Made by a program: the position numbers and the translations under genes. DNA of 64,000 bases from Anaerolineales bacterium (GTDB lineage: Bacteria; Chloroflexota; Anaerolineae; Anaerolineales; UBA11579): NCBI GenBank assembly GCA_026129255.1, contig JAHCIJ010000002.1, forward strand, positions 636,234-700,233, read 5' to 3'. Shown here piece after piece: positions 34,100 through 42,651 of this stretch. Every line of letters starts with the position of its first letter. Within the stretch, counting starts at the first letter, position 1. The notes beneath the pieces are model-generated. The model saw only the letters and a program-made list of their open reading frames with translations, was not told where the DNA came from and did no database searches.

Positions 34100-35331
34100 T
34101 GCTGCGCACACTGTGGCAACGTCTGTGGTCCAACATCGGCACCTTCTCGCTGGCCTTTTTGCTGGCCTTTGCGGTGTGGATGTCTGCCGTCGTTGCGGCA
34201 GACCCCAATGAAGTGCGCGATTACCCCGCGCCGCTGCCGCTGGAGGTGCGCGGGCTGGACCCCAGCCTGGTCATCATCGGCAATCTGCCTGCGTCCATCA
34301 ACGTGCGCCTGGGTGCGCCCACCTCGCTATGGCAGCAGCTCACTGCGCAGCCGCTGCCGATCAGCGCCTATGTGGACCTCAGTGACCTCGCTGAAGGCGA
34401 GCATATCGTAGACGTAGAGATTACTTCTTCGCTACGGCCCATCCGCGTAGTCTCCACCTCGCCGACTCAAGTGACGGTGACGCTGGAGCCGCGCGCCGTG
34501 CGCGATATCACCATCACCGCCACGTTGCAGGGCCAGTTGGCGCTTGGCTTCCAGATGGACGGCGTGAGCGTGGAGCCGAGCAGCGCCACCGTCATCGGCC
34601 CGCTGAGCCTGATGACGCAGGTGGCGGGTTTGCAAGCCGTGTTGGACGTTAACCAATCGCGCGAGTCGATCAGCGCCAGCGTGCCGCTGCGCGCCGTGGA
34701 TGCCAACGGCGTGGTGCTCAGCGGCTTGACCATTGAACCGGCCGAGGCGCGCGTCGAGGTCAGCATTTTGCAATCGGGCGGGTACCGCGATGTGGCTGTC
34801 AAGGTCGAGACCATCGGCCAACCTGCCAGCGGCTTCCGCGTCACCGATATTTCTGTCTCCCCGCCGGTGGTCACGCTGTTCTCGGCAGACCCGCAAGTGG
34901 TGGCCAATCTGCCCGGCTTTGTCAGCACCCTGCCGCTGGACCTGACCAATCTCAATGACGATCTGCAAACGCGTTTGCTGCTGAACCTGCCCCAAGGCGT
35001 GATCGTGGTGGGGGAGGAGCAGAACGTGCAGGTCTCCGTGGGTATCGCCCCCGTAGAGAGCAGCGTATTGCTCAATCTCAATGTCGAGGTCATAGGCCTG
35101 GCTAGCACCCGCACCGCCAGCCTTTCGCCCGAGAGTGTCAGCGTGATCATCTCTGGCCCGCTGTCTGTGTTGCAGAATCTTTCCCCGGCCGATGTACGTC
35201 TGATCGTGGATGTCAGCGGTCTGGCGCTCGGTACCCACATGCTGGAGCCTGAGGCTGAAATTCTGCCCAGCGGAGTGCAGATACTCTCCATCACTCCCAG
35301 CGCCATCGAAGTGGTGATCTCTCGCAAGTAA
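34099..35331 (+). CDS. cdaR: CdaR / YbbR-like regulator of diadenylate cyclase
   Basis: 410 residues with an N-terminal membrane anchor (about 11-30) and about four YbbR-type repeats of 80 residues, for example PAPLPLEVRGLDPSLVIIG, TVTLEPRAVRDITITATLQG and VSVIISGPLSVLQNLSPADVRLIVDV. The repeats would lie outside the membrane. The overlap with cdaA and the family's known pairing support the role as the accessory regulator of c-di-AMP synthesis. A glmM gene, often third in this cluster, is absent; der follows instead. Confidence 0.92.
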   Translation: MLRTLWQRLWSNIGTFSLAFLLAFAVWMSAVVAADPNEVRDYPAPLPLEVRGLDPSLVIIGNLPASINVRLGAPTSLWQQLTAQPLPISAYVDLSDLAEGEHIVDVEITSSLRPIRVVSTSPTQVTVTLEPRAVRDITITATLQGQLALGFQMDGVSVEPSSATVIGPLSLMTQVAGLQAVLDVNQSRESISASVPLRAVDANGVVLSGLTIEPAEARVEVSILQSGGYRDVAVKVETIGQPASGFRVTDISVSPPVVTLFSADPQVVANLPGFVSTLPLDLTNLNDDLQTRLLLNLPQGVIVVGEEQNVQVSVGIAPVESSVLLNLNVEVIGLASTRTASLSPESVSVIISGPLSVLQNLSPADVRLIVDVSGLALGTHMLEPEAEILPSGVQILSITPSAIEVVISRK

Positions 35332-35344
35332 TTGGACTGTTTAA

Positions 35345-36718
35345 ATGCCTAAACCTGTTGTAGCTATTGTGGGCCGCCCCAATGTGGGTAAGAGCGCCCT
35401 GTTTAATCGTTTGGCCGGGCAGCGCTTGGCCGTGGTGGATGATGTGGCCGGTACCACGCGTGACCGCCTGTATGCCGAGTCTGACTGGATCGGGTCGCAG
35501 TTCATCATCGTAGACACCGGTGGCATTGACCCCACGGCGGTCACGCGCGGGCGTGAGCCGCTCTCCGTCGGCTCGGCCGAGTTCATCGAGCAGATCCGTG
35601 AGCAGGCCCAACAGGCGGTGAGCGACGCCGATGTGGTCATGTTCGTAGTGGATGTGGAAAGCGGAGTGACCCCGGCAGACCGTGAAGTTGCCGAGATCCT
35701 GCGCCGCAGCCAGCGCAAACAAGACGGCCAATTGCAACCGCCAGTGCTGCTGGTGGTCAACAAAGTCGACTCCGTGCAGCGCCGCGACAATCTGGCCGAG
35801 TTCTACGAACTAGGCATGGGCGATCCGCACCCGGTGTCCGCTGTGCACGGCTCGGGCACCGGCGACATGCTGGATGCGCTGGTGGCGGTGCTCCCCCAGC
35901 AGGCCGAGGAGCCTGAAGAGCTCCTGGCGGATCTCTCGGTTGCCATTGTGGGCAAGCCCAATGCGGGTAAATCTACGCTGCTCAACGCACTGGTGGGGGA
36001 GGAGCGCGCCATCGTCAGCGAGATCCCCGGGACCACGCGCGACACCGTGGACAGCCTGATCGATTTTGAGGGCCAGCGCATCAAGCTCATCGATACCGCA
36101 GGCCTGCGCCGCCGCGGCAAGATCGAGCCTGGGGTCGAGAAATACTCGGCCATCCGCTCGGTGCGCGCCATCGAGCGCGCCGAGGTGGTGCTGCTGGTCA
36201 TTGACGCCACCACCGGCATCACATCCCAGGATGCCCACATTGCTGGTTATGTGCAGGATGCCTGGAAGAGCGCTGTGATCCTGGTGAATAAATGGGATGC
36301 GGTGGACAAGGACTCCTACAGTATGGAGCAGTACACGCGCAACATCCGCCATGTGCTCAAGTTCATTGACTATGCGCCCATGCTGTTCATCTCGGCGATG
36401 GCTGGCCAACGTGTCAAGGAGGTGTTGCCCATGGCTGCGAAGGTTGGCGCCGAGCGCATGGTCAAGCTCAGCACCTCGCAGGTCAACCGCGTGCTGGAGG
36501 ATGCCCAAGCGCACCAGCCCGCCCCCAACCGCGCCGGCCGCAACCTGCGTATCTACTACGGCACGCAGGTGCGTAGCGACCCGCCCACCTTCTTGCTATA
36601 TTGCAACGACCCTAAACTGCTGCACTTTACCTATGAGCGCTATCTGGAGAACCGCATTCGAGAGGTATATGGCTTCCTGGGTACGCCGATCCGCATTGTG
36701 GCGAAGCAGCGTGAATGA
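35345..36718 (+). CDS. der: Ribosome-associated GTPase Der (EngA)
   Basis: 457 residues with two tandem GTPase domains and a C-terminal KH-like domain. The first P-loop is GRPNVGKS (about 9-16), with DVAGTTRD and DTGGIDP; the second is GKPNAGKS (about 200-207), with IPGTTRDTVDS and DTAGLRRRGKIEPGVEKYS. NKVD and NKWD specify guanine. Der promotes 50S ribosomal assembly. It starts 13 bases after cdaR and is the last gene of the kbl-coaE-cdaA-cdaR-der run. Confidence 0.97.
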   Translation: MPKPVVAIVGRPNVGKSALFNRLAGQRLAVVDDVAGTTRDRLYAESDWIGSQFIIVDTGGIDPTAVTRGREPLSVGSAEFIEQIREQAQQAVSDADVVMFVVDVESGVTPADREVAEILRRSQRKQDGQLQPPVLLVVNKVDSVQRRDNLAEFYELGMGDPHPVSAVHGSGTGDMLDALVAVLPQQAEEPEELLADLSVAIVGKPNAGKSTLLNALVGEERAIVSEIPGTTRDTVDSLIDFEGQRIKLIDTAGLRRRGKIEPGVEKYSAIRSVRAIERAEVVLLVIDATTGITSQDAHIAGYVQDAWKSAVILVNKWDAVDKDSYSMEQYTRNIRHVLKFIDYAPMLFISAMAGQRVKEVLPMAAKVGAERMVKLSTSQVNRVLEDAQAHQPAPNRAGRNLRIYYGTQVRSDPPTFLLYCNDPKLLHFTYERYLENRIREVYGFLGTPIRIVAKQRE

Positions 36719-36742
36719 GCCATAAGCCGTAAGCTCCCAGCC

Positions 36743-37540
36743 CGTCATTGCGAGCGAAGCGAAGCAATCTTCGAACTTGTAGCAAATTGGCTTGGGGATT
36801 GCTTCGTCAGCGCTGTGCGCTTTGCGGCGCAGCGCAATCCTCGCAATGACAACCTAGGGGTTGTGCTTCCCAGGCATCATCCGTAGGGGCGGGTCTCAGA
36901 CCCGCCCTGCTTGTTATAGGGTGGACACGATAAGCCAGCGTGTGTGTGTCGTTCTGAGCGTAGCGAAGAACCTCTATAGCGTGTGTTTCAAACACATGCG
37001 TAGTATGGAACAAGCGCTAGCAAAGATCCTTCGCTGGTGCGGCTTCGGCGTCCTGGTGCAGACGGATAAACCCGCTCAGGATGACACGGTAGACGAGGTG
37101 ATGGGCACTTCGAATGACACGTGGCCCGCTACTGTGTCGTTCTGAGCGCAGCGAAGAACCTCTGCGGCGTCGATTTCAAACACGCGCAGTTTGGAAGAGA
37201 GGGCGGCATGGATCCTTCGCTGGTGCGGCTTCGGCGTCCTGGTGCAGACGGATAAACCCGCTCAGGATGACACAGTAGACGAGGTGATGGGCACTTCGAA
37301 TGACACGTGGCCCGCTATTGTGTCGTTCTGAGCGTAGCGAAGAATATCTGCGGCGTGGTTTTCAAACGTACGTAGTGTGGAAGAGGCGCCAGCAAAGATC
37401 CTTCGCTGGTGCGGCTTCGGCGTCCCTGGGTGTGCTGCGCTGCTACGCAGCGCTGTAGTTTGCTCGCAAACTACAAGTGTGCGCGGTGGTGGCTCGCCAG
37501 TCATTGCGAGCGAAGCGAAGCAATCCCCAAGCCGATACTT
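36743..37540. repeat. Repeat cluster: palindromic element plus ~187-bp tandem array
   Basis: 36743-36852 is a palindromic element with GTCATTGCGAG and CTCGCAATGAC ends. Tandem copies of the second family start at 36946, 37134 and 37320 (TCGTTCTGAGCG to GCTCAGGATGACAC). A further GTCATTGCGAGCGAAGCGAA copy starts near 37500. The 906-base gap after der holds nothing else; a transcript-ending hairpin lies at 37548-37575. Confidence 0.85.
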
Positions 37541-37547
37541 CAAAAAA

Positions 37548-37575
37548 AACAAGCCGCACATTGTGCGGCTTGTTT
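37548..37575. terminator. Hairpin with T run at the end of the repeat cluster
   Basis: AACAAGCCGCACA paired with TGTGCGGCTTGTT, with T run after it on the plus strand and A run before, so it may act both ways. Confidence 0.75.
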
Positions 37576-37584
37576 TTGCTTTGC

Positions 37585-37630
37585 CTTAGCTTTTAGCTAA
37601 CAGCTAATCGCTGACAGCTGACAGCTACTT
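37585..37630. repeat. Degenerate AGCTAA / AGCTGACAGCT word array
   Basis: Short words TTAGCTTTTAGCTAACAGC and GACAGCTGACAGCT. The last bases overlap the stop of the adjacent minus-strand gene. Confidence 0.55.
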
Positions 37631-38077
37631 CACCGCCAACTTCGACAAGGCTGCCGTCACAGACTTGAGGTCCGCGGCGTGCGTCTTGAGCTTGTTCACA
37701 TCGCCAGACTGCAGGCCGCTGCGCACCGAGTTCACGGTGCTGCTGGTCTTGGCCTCGTTGTCGATGATCATCTGCGTCCACTTCTCCAGGTTGACGATCA
37801 TTGTCTGCGCATTTTTGGGCACGATGGGCAGCTTCTTCACGATCGGCACCAGGATGTCCAGCACTTGGTTGGCGCTGCGGGCGTACTTCACGGCCACGGC
37901 GTGCAGGCTGACGAAGGTGGTGGTGAGTTCCAGCGCCACTTCCTGGATGGAGTCGATCATCTGGGCGTTCTCGCGCACTGTGCTCGAGATCTGGTCCAAC
38001 GAAGACGAAAGCTTGTTGGAGAATTTGACATAGCCGGTCTTGGAAGGCGCGGCAGTGGTGGGGCGGGCGTTACGCAT
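37625..38077 (-). CDS. Helical protein of unknown function
   Basis: 150 residues with a long region of heptad-like helices (about 15-145): SSSLDQISSTVRENAQMID, LTTTFVSLHAVAVKYARSAN and KLKTHAADLKSVTAALSKLA. The N-terminus is short and polar. No membrane segment is seen, and no enzyme motif. A clear ATAGGAG site precedes the ATG at 38077. I recognise no family; coiled-coil or phasin-like behaviour is a guess based on helix pattern. It is divergent from the hemolysin III gene. Confidence 0.6.
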   Translation of the reverse strand: MRNARPTTAAPSKTGYVKFSNKLSSSLDQISSTVRENAQMIDSIQEVALELTTTFVSLHAVAVKYARSANQVLDILVPIVKKLPIVPKNAQTMIVNLEKWTQMIIDNEAKTSSTVNSVRSGLQSGDVNKLKTHAADLKSVTAALSKLAVK

Positions 38078-38192
38078 GGGTAGGCTCCTATGGGAATGGG
38101 GAATGGCGGCAGTATAAACAACCTTCCCCGGTAAATTGCCTGCGACAAGGTTAAGAAATGGTAAAGCTCCTGCTGTATGCTGGAGCGGGCTA

Positions 38193-38198
38193 TATAAT
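38193..38198 (+). promoter_or_regulatory. -10 box TATAAT, eleven bases before the hemolysin III gene
   Basis: TATAAT then TAACTCACCTT then ATG 38210. No Shine-Dalgarno sequence, so another short-leader start. Confidence 0.55.
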
Positions 38199-38209
38199 TA
38201 ACTCACCTT

Positions 38210-38869
38210 ATGAGCGTCAACATCCACGCCAACCGTTACACTCCGGCTGAGGAGCTAGCCAACAGCATTTCGCACGGCATTGGTATCGTCTTGTCGATTG
38301 CCGGGCTGGCGGTGCTGACCAGCTTCGCCAGCGTGCTGGGCACGGCCTGGCACATTGTCGCCTGCAGCATCTACGGTGCGACCCAGATCCTGCTGTACAC
38401 CACTTCGACGCTGTATCACAGCATACCCATTGAGCGCGCCAAAAAGTGGCTGCGCACCCTGGATCACTCCGCCATCTTCCTGCTGATCGCTGGCACCTAC
38501 ACGCCCTTCCTGTTGGTGAACTTGCGCGGGCCGTGGGGCTGGAGCCTGCTGGCCGTGGTGTGGGCGTTGGCCATCGCCGGCATTGCCCTGCAAGGGGTGA
38601 TGCTCAAGCTGCCGCGCTGGGTCAACGCCATTCCCTACATCGGCATGAGCTGGCTGGTGGTGGTTGCCATCCGCCCGCTGCTGGAGAATGTGGCTCCCGG
38701 CGGCCTGTGGCTGCTGGCGGGCGGCGGGTTGGCCTACATGGTAGGCGTGATCTTCTATGTATGGAAAAAGTTGCCCTTCAACCATGCCATCTGGCACGGT
38801 TTCGTGCTGCTAGGCAGTGCCCTGCACTATTTCTCTATTCTCTTCTATGTAATTCCGCTTGCGGCGTAA
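38210..38869 (+). CDS. Hemolysin III (YqfA / PAQR-like) membrane protein
   Basis: 219 residues with seven membrane helices. Family signatures: EELANSISHGIGIVLSIAGLA near the N-terminus, STLYHSIPIERAKKWLRTLDHSAIFLLIAGTYTPFLL (about 64-100), and the C-terminal HAIWHGFVLLGSALHYFSILFYV with the third His motif. The His/Asp pattern resembles the metal site of the PAQR superfamily. The exact role is debated. Bounded by a bidirectional terminator. Confidence 0.95.
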   Translation: MSVNIHANRYTPAEELANSISHGIGIVLSIAGLAVLTSFASVLGTAWHIVACSIYGATQILLYTTSTLYHSIPIERAKKWLRTLDHSAIFLLIAGTYTPFLLVNLRGPWGWSLLAVVWALAIAGIALQGVMLKLPRWVNAIPYIGMSWLVVVAIRPLLENVAPGGLWLLAGGGLAYMVGVIFYVWKKLPFNHAIWHGFVLLGSALHYFSILFYVIPLAA

Positions 38870-38880
38870 GCCGCAGCGAT

Positions 38881-38914
38881 AAAAAAAGCCCGCCATTTGG
38901 CGGGCTTTTTTGTT
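38881..38914. terminator. Bidirectional terminator between convergent genes
   Basis: Stem AAAGCCCGCC / GGCGGGCTTT with an ATTT loop, A run on one side and T run on the other. Confidence 0.85.
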
Positions 38915-38919
38915 TCAGG

Positions 38920-39087
38920 CTAGACGGCGGGTGGCCGGCGCCCAAAGATGAGCGAGATCACGAACAGCACCAAGAAGATCACGAACAGCAGCTGTGCGAT
39001 ATCCGTAGCGGCGCCAGCAATGCCGCCAAAGCCCAATGCGCCAGCGATCAGCGCCACGATTAGAAAGGTAAGTGCCCAGTTAAGCAT
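38920..39087 (-). CDS. DUF1328-family short membrane protein
   Basis: 55 residues from ATG 39087 ([19 protein letters not shown]), with two membrane helices at about 4-22 and 30-47 and a Gly-rich bend (GFGGIAGAA) as in the YtjA/DUF1328 family. RRPPAV basic tail. A strong AGGAGG site sits just before the ATG. The function of this common small family is unknown. The longer frame upstream was rejected. Confidence 0.85.
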   Translation of the reverse strand: MLNWALTFLIVALIAGALGFGGIAGAATDIAQLLFVIFLVLFVISLIFGRRPPAV

Positions 39088-39164
39088 ACATCCTCCTATT
39101 CTGCTGGCCGGGCGGCCAGCTACGGGGGACAACGGCAGTAGGGGAGCCAAGTTATCGCCAGGGG

Positions 39165-39193
39165 TTGACTCACATCCGGTTTTTATCTATTAT
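39165..39193 (+). promoter_or_regulatory. Promoter of the reductase-GntR-microcompartment region
   Basis: TTGACT (39165-39170), exactly 17 bases, then TATTAT (39188-39193). The first gene starts at 39226. This is one of the best -35/-10 pairs in the window. Confidence 0.65.
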
Positions 39194-39225
39194 AGGAACA
39201 TGTTGGAACATGTAGGTATGAGTGC

Positions 39226-39801
39226 ATGAAAACTCAGTACTACACTGCCACGAGTCTGGACGGCTATATCGCCACCGAGGATGATTCCTTGGAGTGGCTT
39301 TTTTCGCTGGGCGAGCTGGGTGAGAGCAGCTATCCCGCCTTCATTGCCGAGGTTGGCGCGCTGGTCATGGGTTCCAGCACCTATGAATGGATGCGGCAGA
39401 ACGCAGACGCCGTCATCGCTGAGGCCGGCTCGGCCTGGCCATACACACAACCCACTTGGGTATTCTCCAGCCGCACATTGCCAGTGATTGCAGAGGCCGA
39501 CCTGCACTTTGTGCGCGGGGATGTGCGCCCTGTCTATGATGAAATACGCGCTACCTTGGGCGACAAGAACTTGTGGGTGGTCGGCGGCGGCGAGCTGGCC
39601 GACCAGTTCTATGATGCCGCTTTGCTGGACGAGCTCATCGTACAGGTAGGCTCCGTCACTCTGGGGCGCGGTAAGCCTTTATTCCCGCGCCGCCTGTCCA
39701 GCAATGCCTTGCGCCTCACCTCCGTGCAACAGATGGGCACGGGCATGGTGGAGCTGCGCTACGAAGTCAACAAAGCGGCAGGGAAGGGCGCGGGCGAATG
39801 A
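39226..39801 (+). CDS. Dihydrofolate-reductase-like (RibD C-terminal) protein
   Basis: 191 residues with the RibD C-terminal/DHFR fold: KTQYYTATSLDGYIATEDDSLEWL, VMGSSTYEWM, WVFSSRTLP and VVGGGELADQFYDAALLDELIV, the NADPH-site loop. These proteins reduce pteridine or riboflavin-type substrates; here the target is unknown. Its stop overlaps the GntR start by four bases, so it is in the same transcript. Whether it belongs to the microcompartment function is unclear. Confidence 0.88.
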   Translation: MKTQYYTATSLDGYIATEDDSLEWLFSLGELGESSYPAFIAEVGALVMGSSTYEWMRQNADAVIAEAGSAWPYTQPTWVFSSRTLPVIAEADLHFVRGDVRPVYDEIRATLGDKNLWVVGGGELADQFYDAALLDELIVQVGSVTLGRGKPLFPRRLSSNALRLTSVQQMGTGMVELRYEVNKAAGKGAGE

Positions 39802-40598
39802 CGATATTGAGTGACAAACAGCGCGCCGCCAAGCCGCTCTACGAGGCCATGGCTGACGAGCTGCGCGAGCAAATGCGCACCGGCCGCCTGCAGCCCGGCC
39901 AGCGCATCCCCTCCGAGAGCGAGCTGTGCGAGCTGTACGGGGTGGGGCGCAACACCGTGCGCCACGCCATTGCTGACCTGACCGCCCAGGGCTACCTGCG
40001 CACGCTGCAGGGCGTGGGCAGCTTCGTCACTGAGCCGCGTGTCAGCAAGACCGCCGAGTACCTGCTGGGCTTCACGCAAGAGATGCAGATGCAAGGCCGC
40101 CAGGTGGGCAGCCGCGTGCTGGAGGCCAGCCTGGTGCCTGCCGATGCTTTCCTCGCCCGCCGGCTGCAGGTGCAGTTGGGTAGCCCCGTAGCCTTCCTCA
40201 ACCGTTTGCGTTTTATGGATGGCGAGCCTACTGCTATCGAGCGGGCGTACCTGCCGCACGAACTCTTCCCTGGCATCCTTGAGCATGACTTTGCCAGCAC
40301 CTCCCTCTATCAGATCCTGGCCGATGAATACGGCCAGCGGCCAGACCACGCCGAGCAGGAAATCGAAGCCAGCCTGGCCACGGGCCAGGTCGCTGAGCTG
40401 CTCGGCCTGCCGCAGCCCGCGGTGGTGTTCGTCTTCCACCGCGAGACGCGCACCGCCGAAGGCCGCGTCATTGAGTATGTCGATTCCGAAGTGCGCGCCG
40501 ACCACTTCCGTTTCTATGCCAATCTCAAACTGCACGCTCCTGTGCAGGATTTTGGTTTCCGCCGTTTGCCAGTGCCCGCAGGGAGCGGGCGAGGGTAA
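39798..40598 (+). CDS. GntR/HutC-family transcription regulator with UTRA domain
   Basis: 266 residues. Residues 10-75 form the winged helix (LYEAMADELREQMRTGRLQPGQRIPSESELCELYGVGRNTVRHAIADLTAQGYLRTLQGVGSFVTEPR). Residues ~95-260 form the UTRA effector domain, with SPVAFLNRLRFMDGEPTAIERAYLP. Such regulators usually sense a sugar phosphate or similar metabolite. Position just before the microcompartment genes suggests it controls them. It is separated from rpiB by only 33 bases, where rpiB has its own -10 box. Confidence 0.93.
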   Translation: MTILSDKQRAAKPLYEAMADELREQMRTGRLQPGQRIPSESELCELYGVGRNTVRHAIADLTAQGYLRTLQGVGSFVTEPRVSKTAEYLLGFTQEMQMQGRQVGSRVLEASLVPADAFLARRLQVQLGSPVAFLNRLRFMDGEPTAIERAYLPHELFPGILEHDFASTSLYQILADEYGQRPDHAEQEIEASLATGQVAELLGLPQPAVVFVFHRETRTAEGRVIEYVDSEVRADHFRFYANLKLHAPVQDFGFRRLPVPAGSGRG

Positions 40599-40619
40599 GC
40601 GCGCTTGGCGCGTTACCTC

Positions 40620-40625
40620 TATAAT
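40620..40625 (+). promoter_or_regulatory. -10 box TATAAT, six bases before rpiB
   Basis: TATAAT, CTTCCC, ATG 40632. It would start the microcompartment transcript without a leader. No clear -35 box. A GntR operator could overlap here, but none was recognised. Confidence 0.6.
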
Positions 40626-40631
40626 CTTCCC

Positions 40632-41219
40632 ATGCCCGCCGTCAGCGACGAACAAGTGCAAGCCATCGTGCAGCGCGTCACTGCCCAACTCGGCGCGGCT
40701 GGTGACCAGCCGATCGCCAAGCCAGTAGCGCCAGCCGCGCAAGCGGACGGCCTGAAAGTCCGCGTTGTTGCCCTCGGGGCGGACCACGGCGGCTACGCCA
40801 TGAAAGAGGTGCTCAAGGAGCACTTGCAGGCCAACGGTTACACCATGCTGGACTGCGGCACCAATAGCACGCAAGCGGTGGACTATCCGGACTTTGCCGC
40901 TGCCGTGGCGCACAAAGTGGCTAGCGGCGAAGCGTGGCGCGGCATTATTGTGGATGGCGCTGGTATTGGCAGCTGCATGGCCGCCAACAAAGTGCGCGGT
41001 GTGCGCGCTGCCCTGTGCTACGACTACGCCACGGCGGTCAACAGCCGGGAGCATAACGATGCGAACGTGCTGACCCTGGGCGCAGGCCTCATCGGCCTGG
41101 CGCTGGCCAAGCAGATCGCCGATACCTGGCTGGCGACTGAGTTTGGTGGTGGCCGCCACGCCGGCCGCGTAGATAAGATCATGGCGATCGAAAAAGAGGC
41201 AACCCATGGCATACGATAG
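40632..41219 (+). CDS. rpiB: Microcompartment RpiB/LacAB-like sugar-phosphate isomerase with encapsulation tail
   Basis: 195 residues from ATG 40632. Residues 1-20 ([20 protein letters not shown]) form an amphipathic helix, followed by a flexible Pro/Ala linker: the usual N-terminal encapsulation-peptide design that docks enzymes to shell proteins. From about residue 37 the RpiB fold follows: [54 protein letters not shown] and the [13 protein letters not shown] block. It would isomerise a pentose phosphate. It overlaps deoC by 14 bases. Confidence 0.93.
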   Translation: MPAVSDEQVQAIVQRVTAQLGAAGDQPIAKPVAPAAQADGLKVRVVALGADHGGYAMKEVLKEHLQANGYTMLDCGTNSTQAVDYPDFAAAVAHKVASGEAWRGIIVDGAGIGSCMAANKVRGVRAALCYDYATAVNSREHNDANVLTLGAGLIGLALAKQIADTWLATEFGGGRHAGRVDKIMAIEKEATHGIR

Positions 41220-42144
41220 TGAACAAGTGCGAAAGATCGTGGAGATCGTCACGCGTGAGGTTTTGCACGCGCTGGCTGAGCAGGAACATGATCACATCCA
41301 CGACAACTGCGAGCACTGCACGCAGGAGTGTGCCGATGGCATCTGCGTCAAAACTTGCTTTGACCGCGTCGGCCATGTCATCAACGCTGGCGCCGAACGC
41401 CTAACCTCTTCGTTGGGCGGTATTCCGGATGATCCCAGCGTCGCCAAACTCATCGACCACACCTTGCTCAAGCCGGATGCCACGCCGGACCAGATCGCCC
41501 AGTTGTGCTACGAGGCGCGTAAGTTCGGCTTCGCCTCGGTGTGCGTCAACCCGGGCTACGTCAAACTGTGCACCGACCTGCTCAAGAACACGGATGTCAA
41601 AGTCTGCACTGTCATCGGCTTCCCGTTGGGCGCCGATGCGCCGGACGTCAAAGTCTTCGAGACCGAGACGGCCCTGCGTGACGGCGCGACGGAGATCGAC
41701 ATGGTCATCAACATCGGCGCACTCAAAGGGCGTGACTTTACTCTGGTCGCCCGTGACATTGCCGGCGTAGTGCAGATCTCGCACGCCGCGGGTGTGCTGG
41801 TGAAAGTAATTATTGAAACCGCGCTGTTGGAGGAAGAAGAGAAGGTCACCGCCTGCTTGCTGGCCAAAGAAGCCGGCGCAGATTTCGTCAAGACCTCTAC
41901 CGGCTTCTCCGGCGGCGGTGCAACCGCCGCCGACATCGCCCTGATGCGCCGCGTGGTCGGCCCCGACATGGGCGTCAAGGCCAGCGGCGGCGTGCGCGAC
42001 TACGCCGATGCCAAGACCCTGGTGGACGCAGGCGCCACGCGCATCGGCGCCAGCGCCGGCGTCAAGATCATAGCGGGCGAAAAAGAAATGAGCAGCACAC
42101 GCGTCAGCGCCGTGGCCGCTCCTGAGCCGGCAAAGGCGCATTGA
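41206..42144 (+). CDS. deoC: Microcompartment deoxyribose-phosphate aldolase with cysteine-rich N-terminal extension
   Basis: 312 residues versus about 220-250 for ordinary DeoC. Residues 1-24 form a helix ([20 protein letters not shown]) like an encapsulation peptide. Then come HDHIHD and five Cys (35, 38, 42, 47, 51), possibly a metal or Fe-S site. From about residue 80 the aldolase follows: [24 protein letters not shown] and Schiff-base lysine K229 in [12 protein letters not shown], plus [10 protein letters not shown]. It cleaves 2-deoxyribose 5-phosphate to acetaldehyde and glyceraldehyde 3-phosphate inside the shell. Related aldolases with other substrates are possible. Confidence 0.94.
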   Translation: MAYDSEQVRKIVEIVTREVLHALAEQEHDHIHDNCEHCTQECADGICVKTCFDRVGHVINAGAERLTSSLGGIPDDPSVAKLIDHTLLKPDATPDQIAQLCYEARKFGFASVCVNPGYVKLCTDLLKNTDVKVCTVIGFPLGADAPDVKVFETETALRDGATEIDMVINIGALKGRDFTLVARDIAGVVQISHAAGVLVKVIIETALLEEEEKVTACLLAKEAGADFVKTSTGFSGGGATAADIALMRRVVGPDMGVKASGGVRDYADAKTLVDAGATRIGASAGVKIIAGEKEMSSTRVSAVAAPEPAKAH

Positions 42145-42180
42145 TGATTGCTCATTTTTTGACACTCTTGCAAAGCAGCC

Positions 42181-42342
42181 TGTCATTCCGAGGCGGCCTA
42201 CGTATGACACCATTGACCTTTGTAGGTAAAGCCGAGGAATCCTTTAGGGCATTCAAAGGCAAGCTTGAATTCGGATGGCCTAAAGGATTCCTCCTCGCGC
42301 TAGCGCCGCAAAGCGGCGCTAGCCTGCTCGTTCGGAATGACA
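42181..42342. repeat. Palindromic element with perfect 11-base ends inside the microcompartment locus
   Basis: TGTCATTCCGA and TCGGAATGACA form the ends; inside, GAATCCTTTAGGGC is matched by GGCCTAAAGGATTC. 162 bases. Sits between deoC and the next shell gene. No gene or ribosome site lies within it. Confidence 0.85.
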
Positions 42343-42361
42343 GATATACGCGAGGTTTCGT

Positions 42362-42649
42362 ATGTTAATCGCAAAGATCATTGGCACCACCGTAGCCACC
42401 ATCAAAGATCCCAAGCTGGAAGGCCGCAAGCTGCTCATCTGCCGTGAGGCGGATGAGACTGGCAAGGCCACTGGCAAGCCCTACGTCGCTATTGACACTG
42501 TCAACGCCGGCGTGGGCGACCTGGTGCTCACCGCCCACGGCTCCAGCGGTCGCCAGACCGACATCACCAAAGACACGCCAGTGGATGCGGTCATCATGGC
42601 CGTCATCGACTCGCTGCAGGTGGATGGCGCCAACACCTACAAGAAGTAA
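42362..42649 (+). CDS. Microcompartment pentamer shell protein (EutN/CcmL, BMC-P) 1
   Basis: 95 residues of the EutN/CcmL family: MLIAKIIGTTVATIKDPKLEGRKLLICRE, then AIDTVNAGVGDLVLTAHGSSGRQT and VDAVIMAVIDSLQVDG. Pentamers cap the vertices of the polyhedral shell. It follows the palindromic element and precedes the aldehyde dehydrogenase by two bases. Two more BMC-P genes lie at 46619 and 46940. Confidence 0.96.
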   Translation: MLIAKIIGTTVATIKDPKLEGRKLLICREADETGKATGKPYVAIDTVNAGVGDLVLTAHGSSGRQTDITKDTPVDAVIMAVIDSLQVDGANTYKK

Positions 42650-42651
42650 CC

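Noticed and set aside
39759..41252. 497-residue minus-strand frame under GntR and rpiB
   Set aside because: Covers three plus-strand genes with strong motifs; composition is typical of an antisense shadow.
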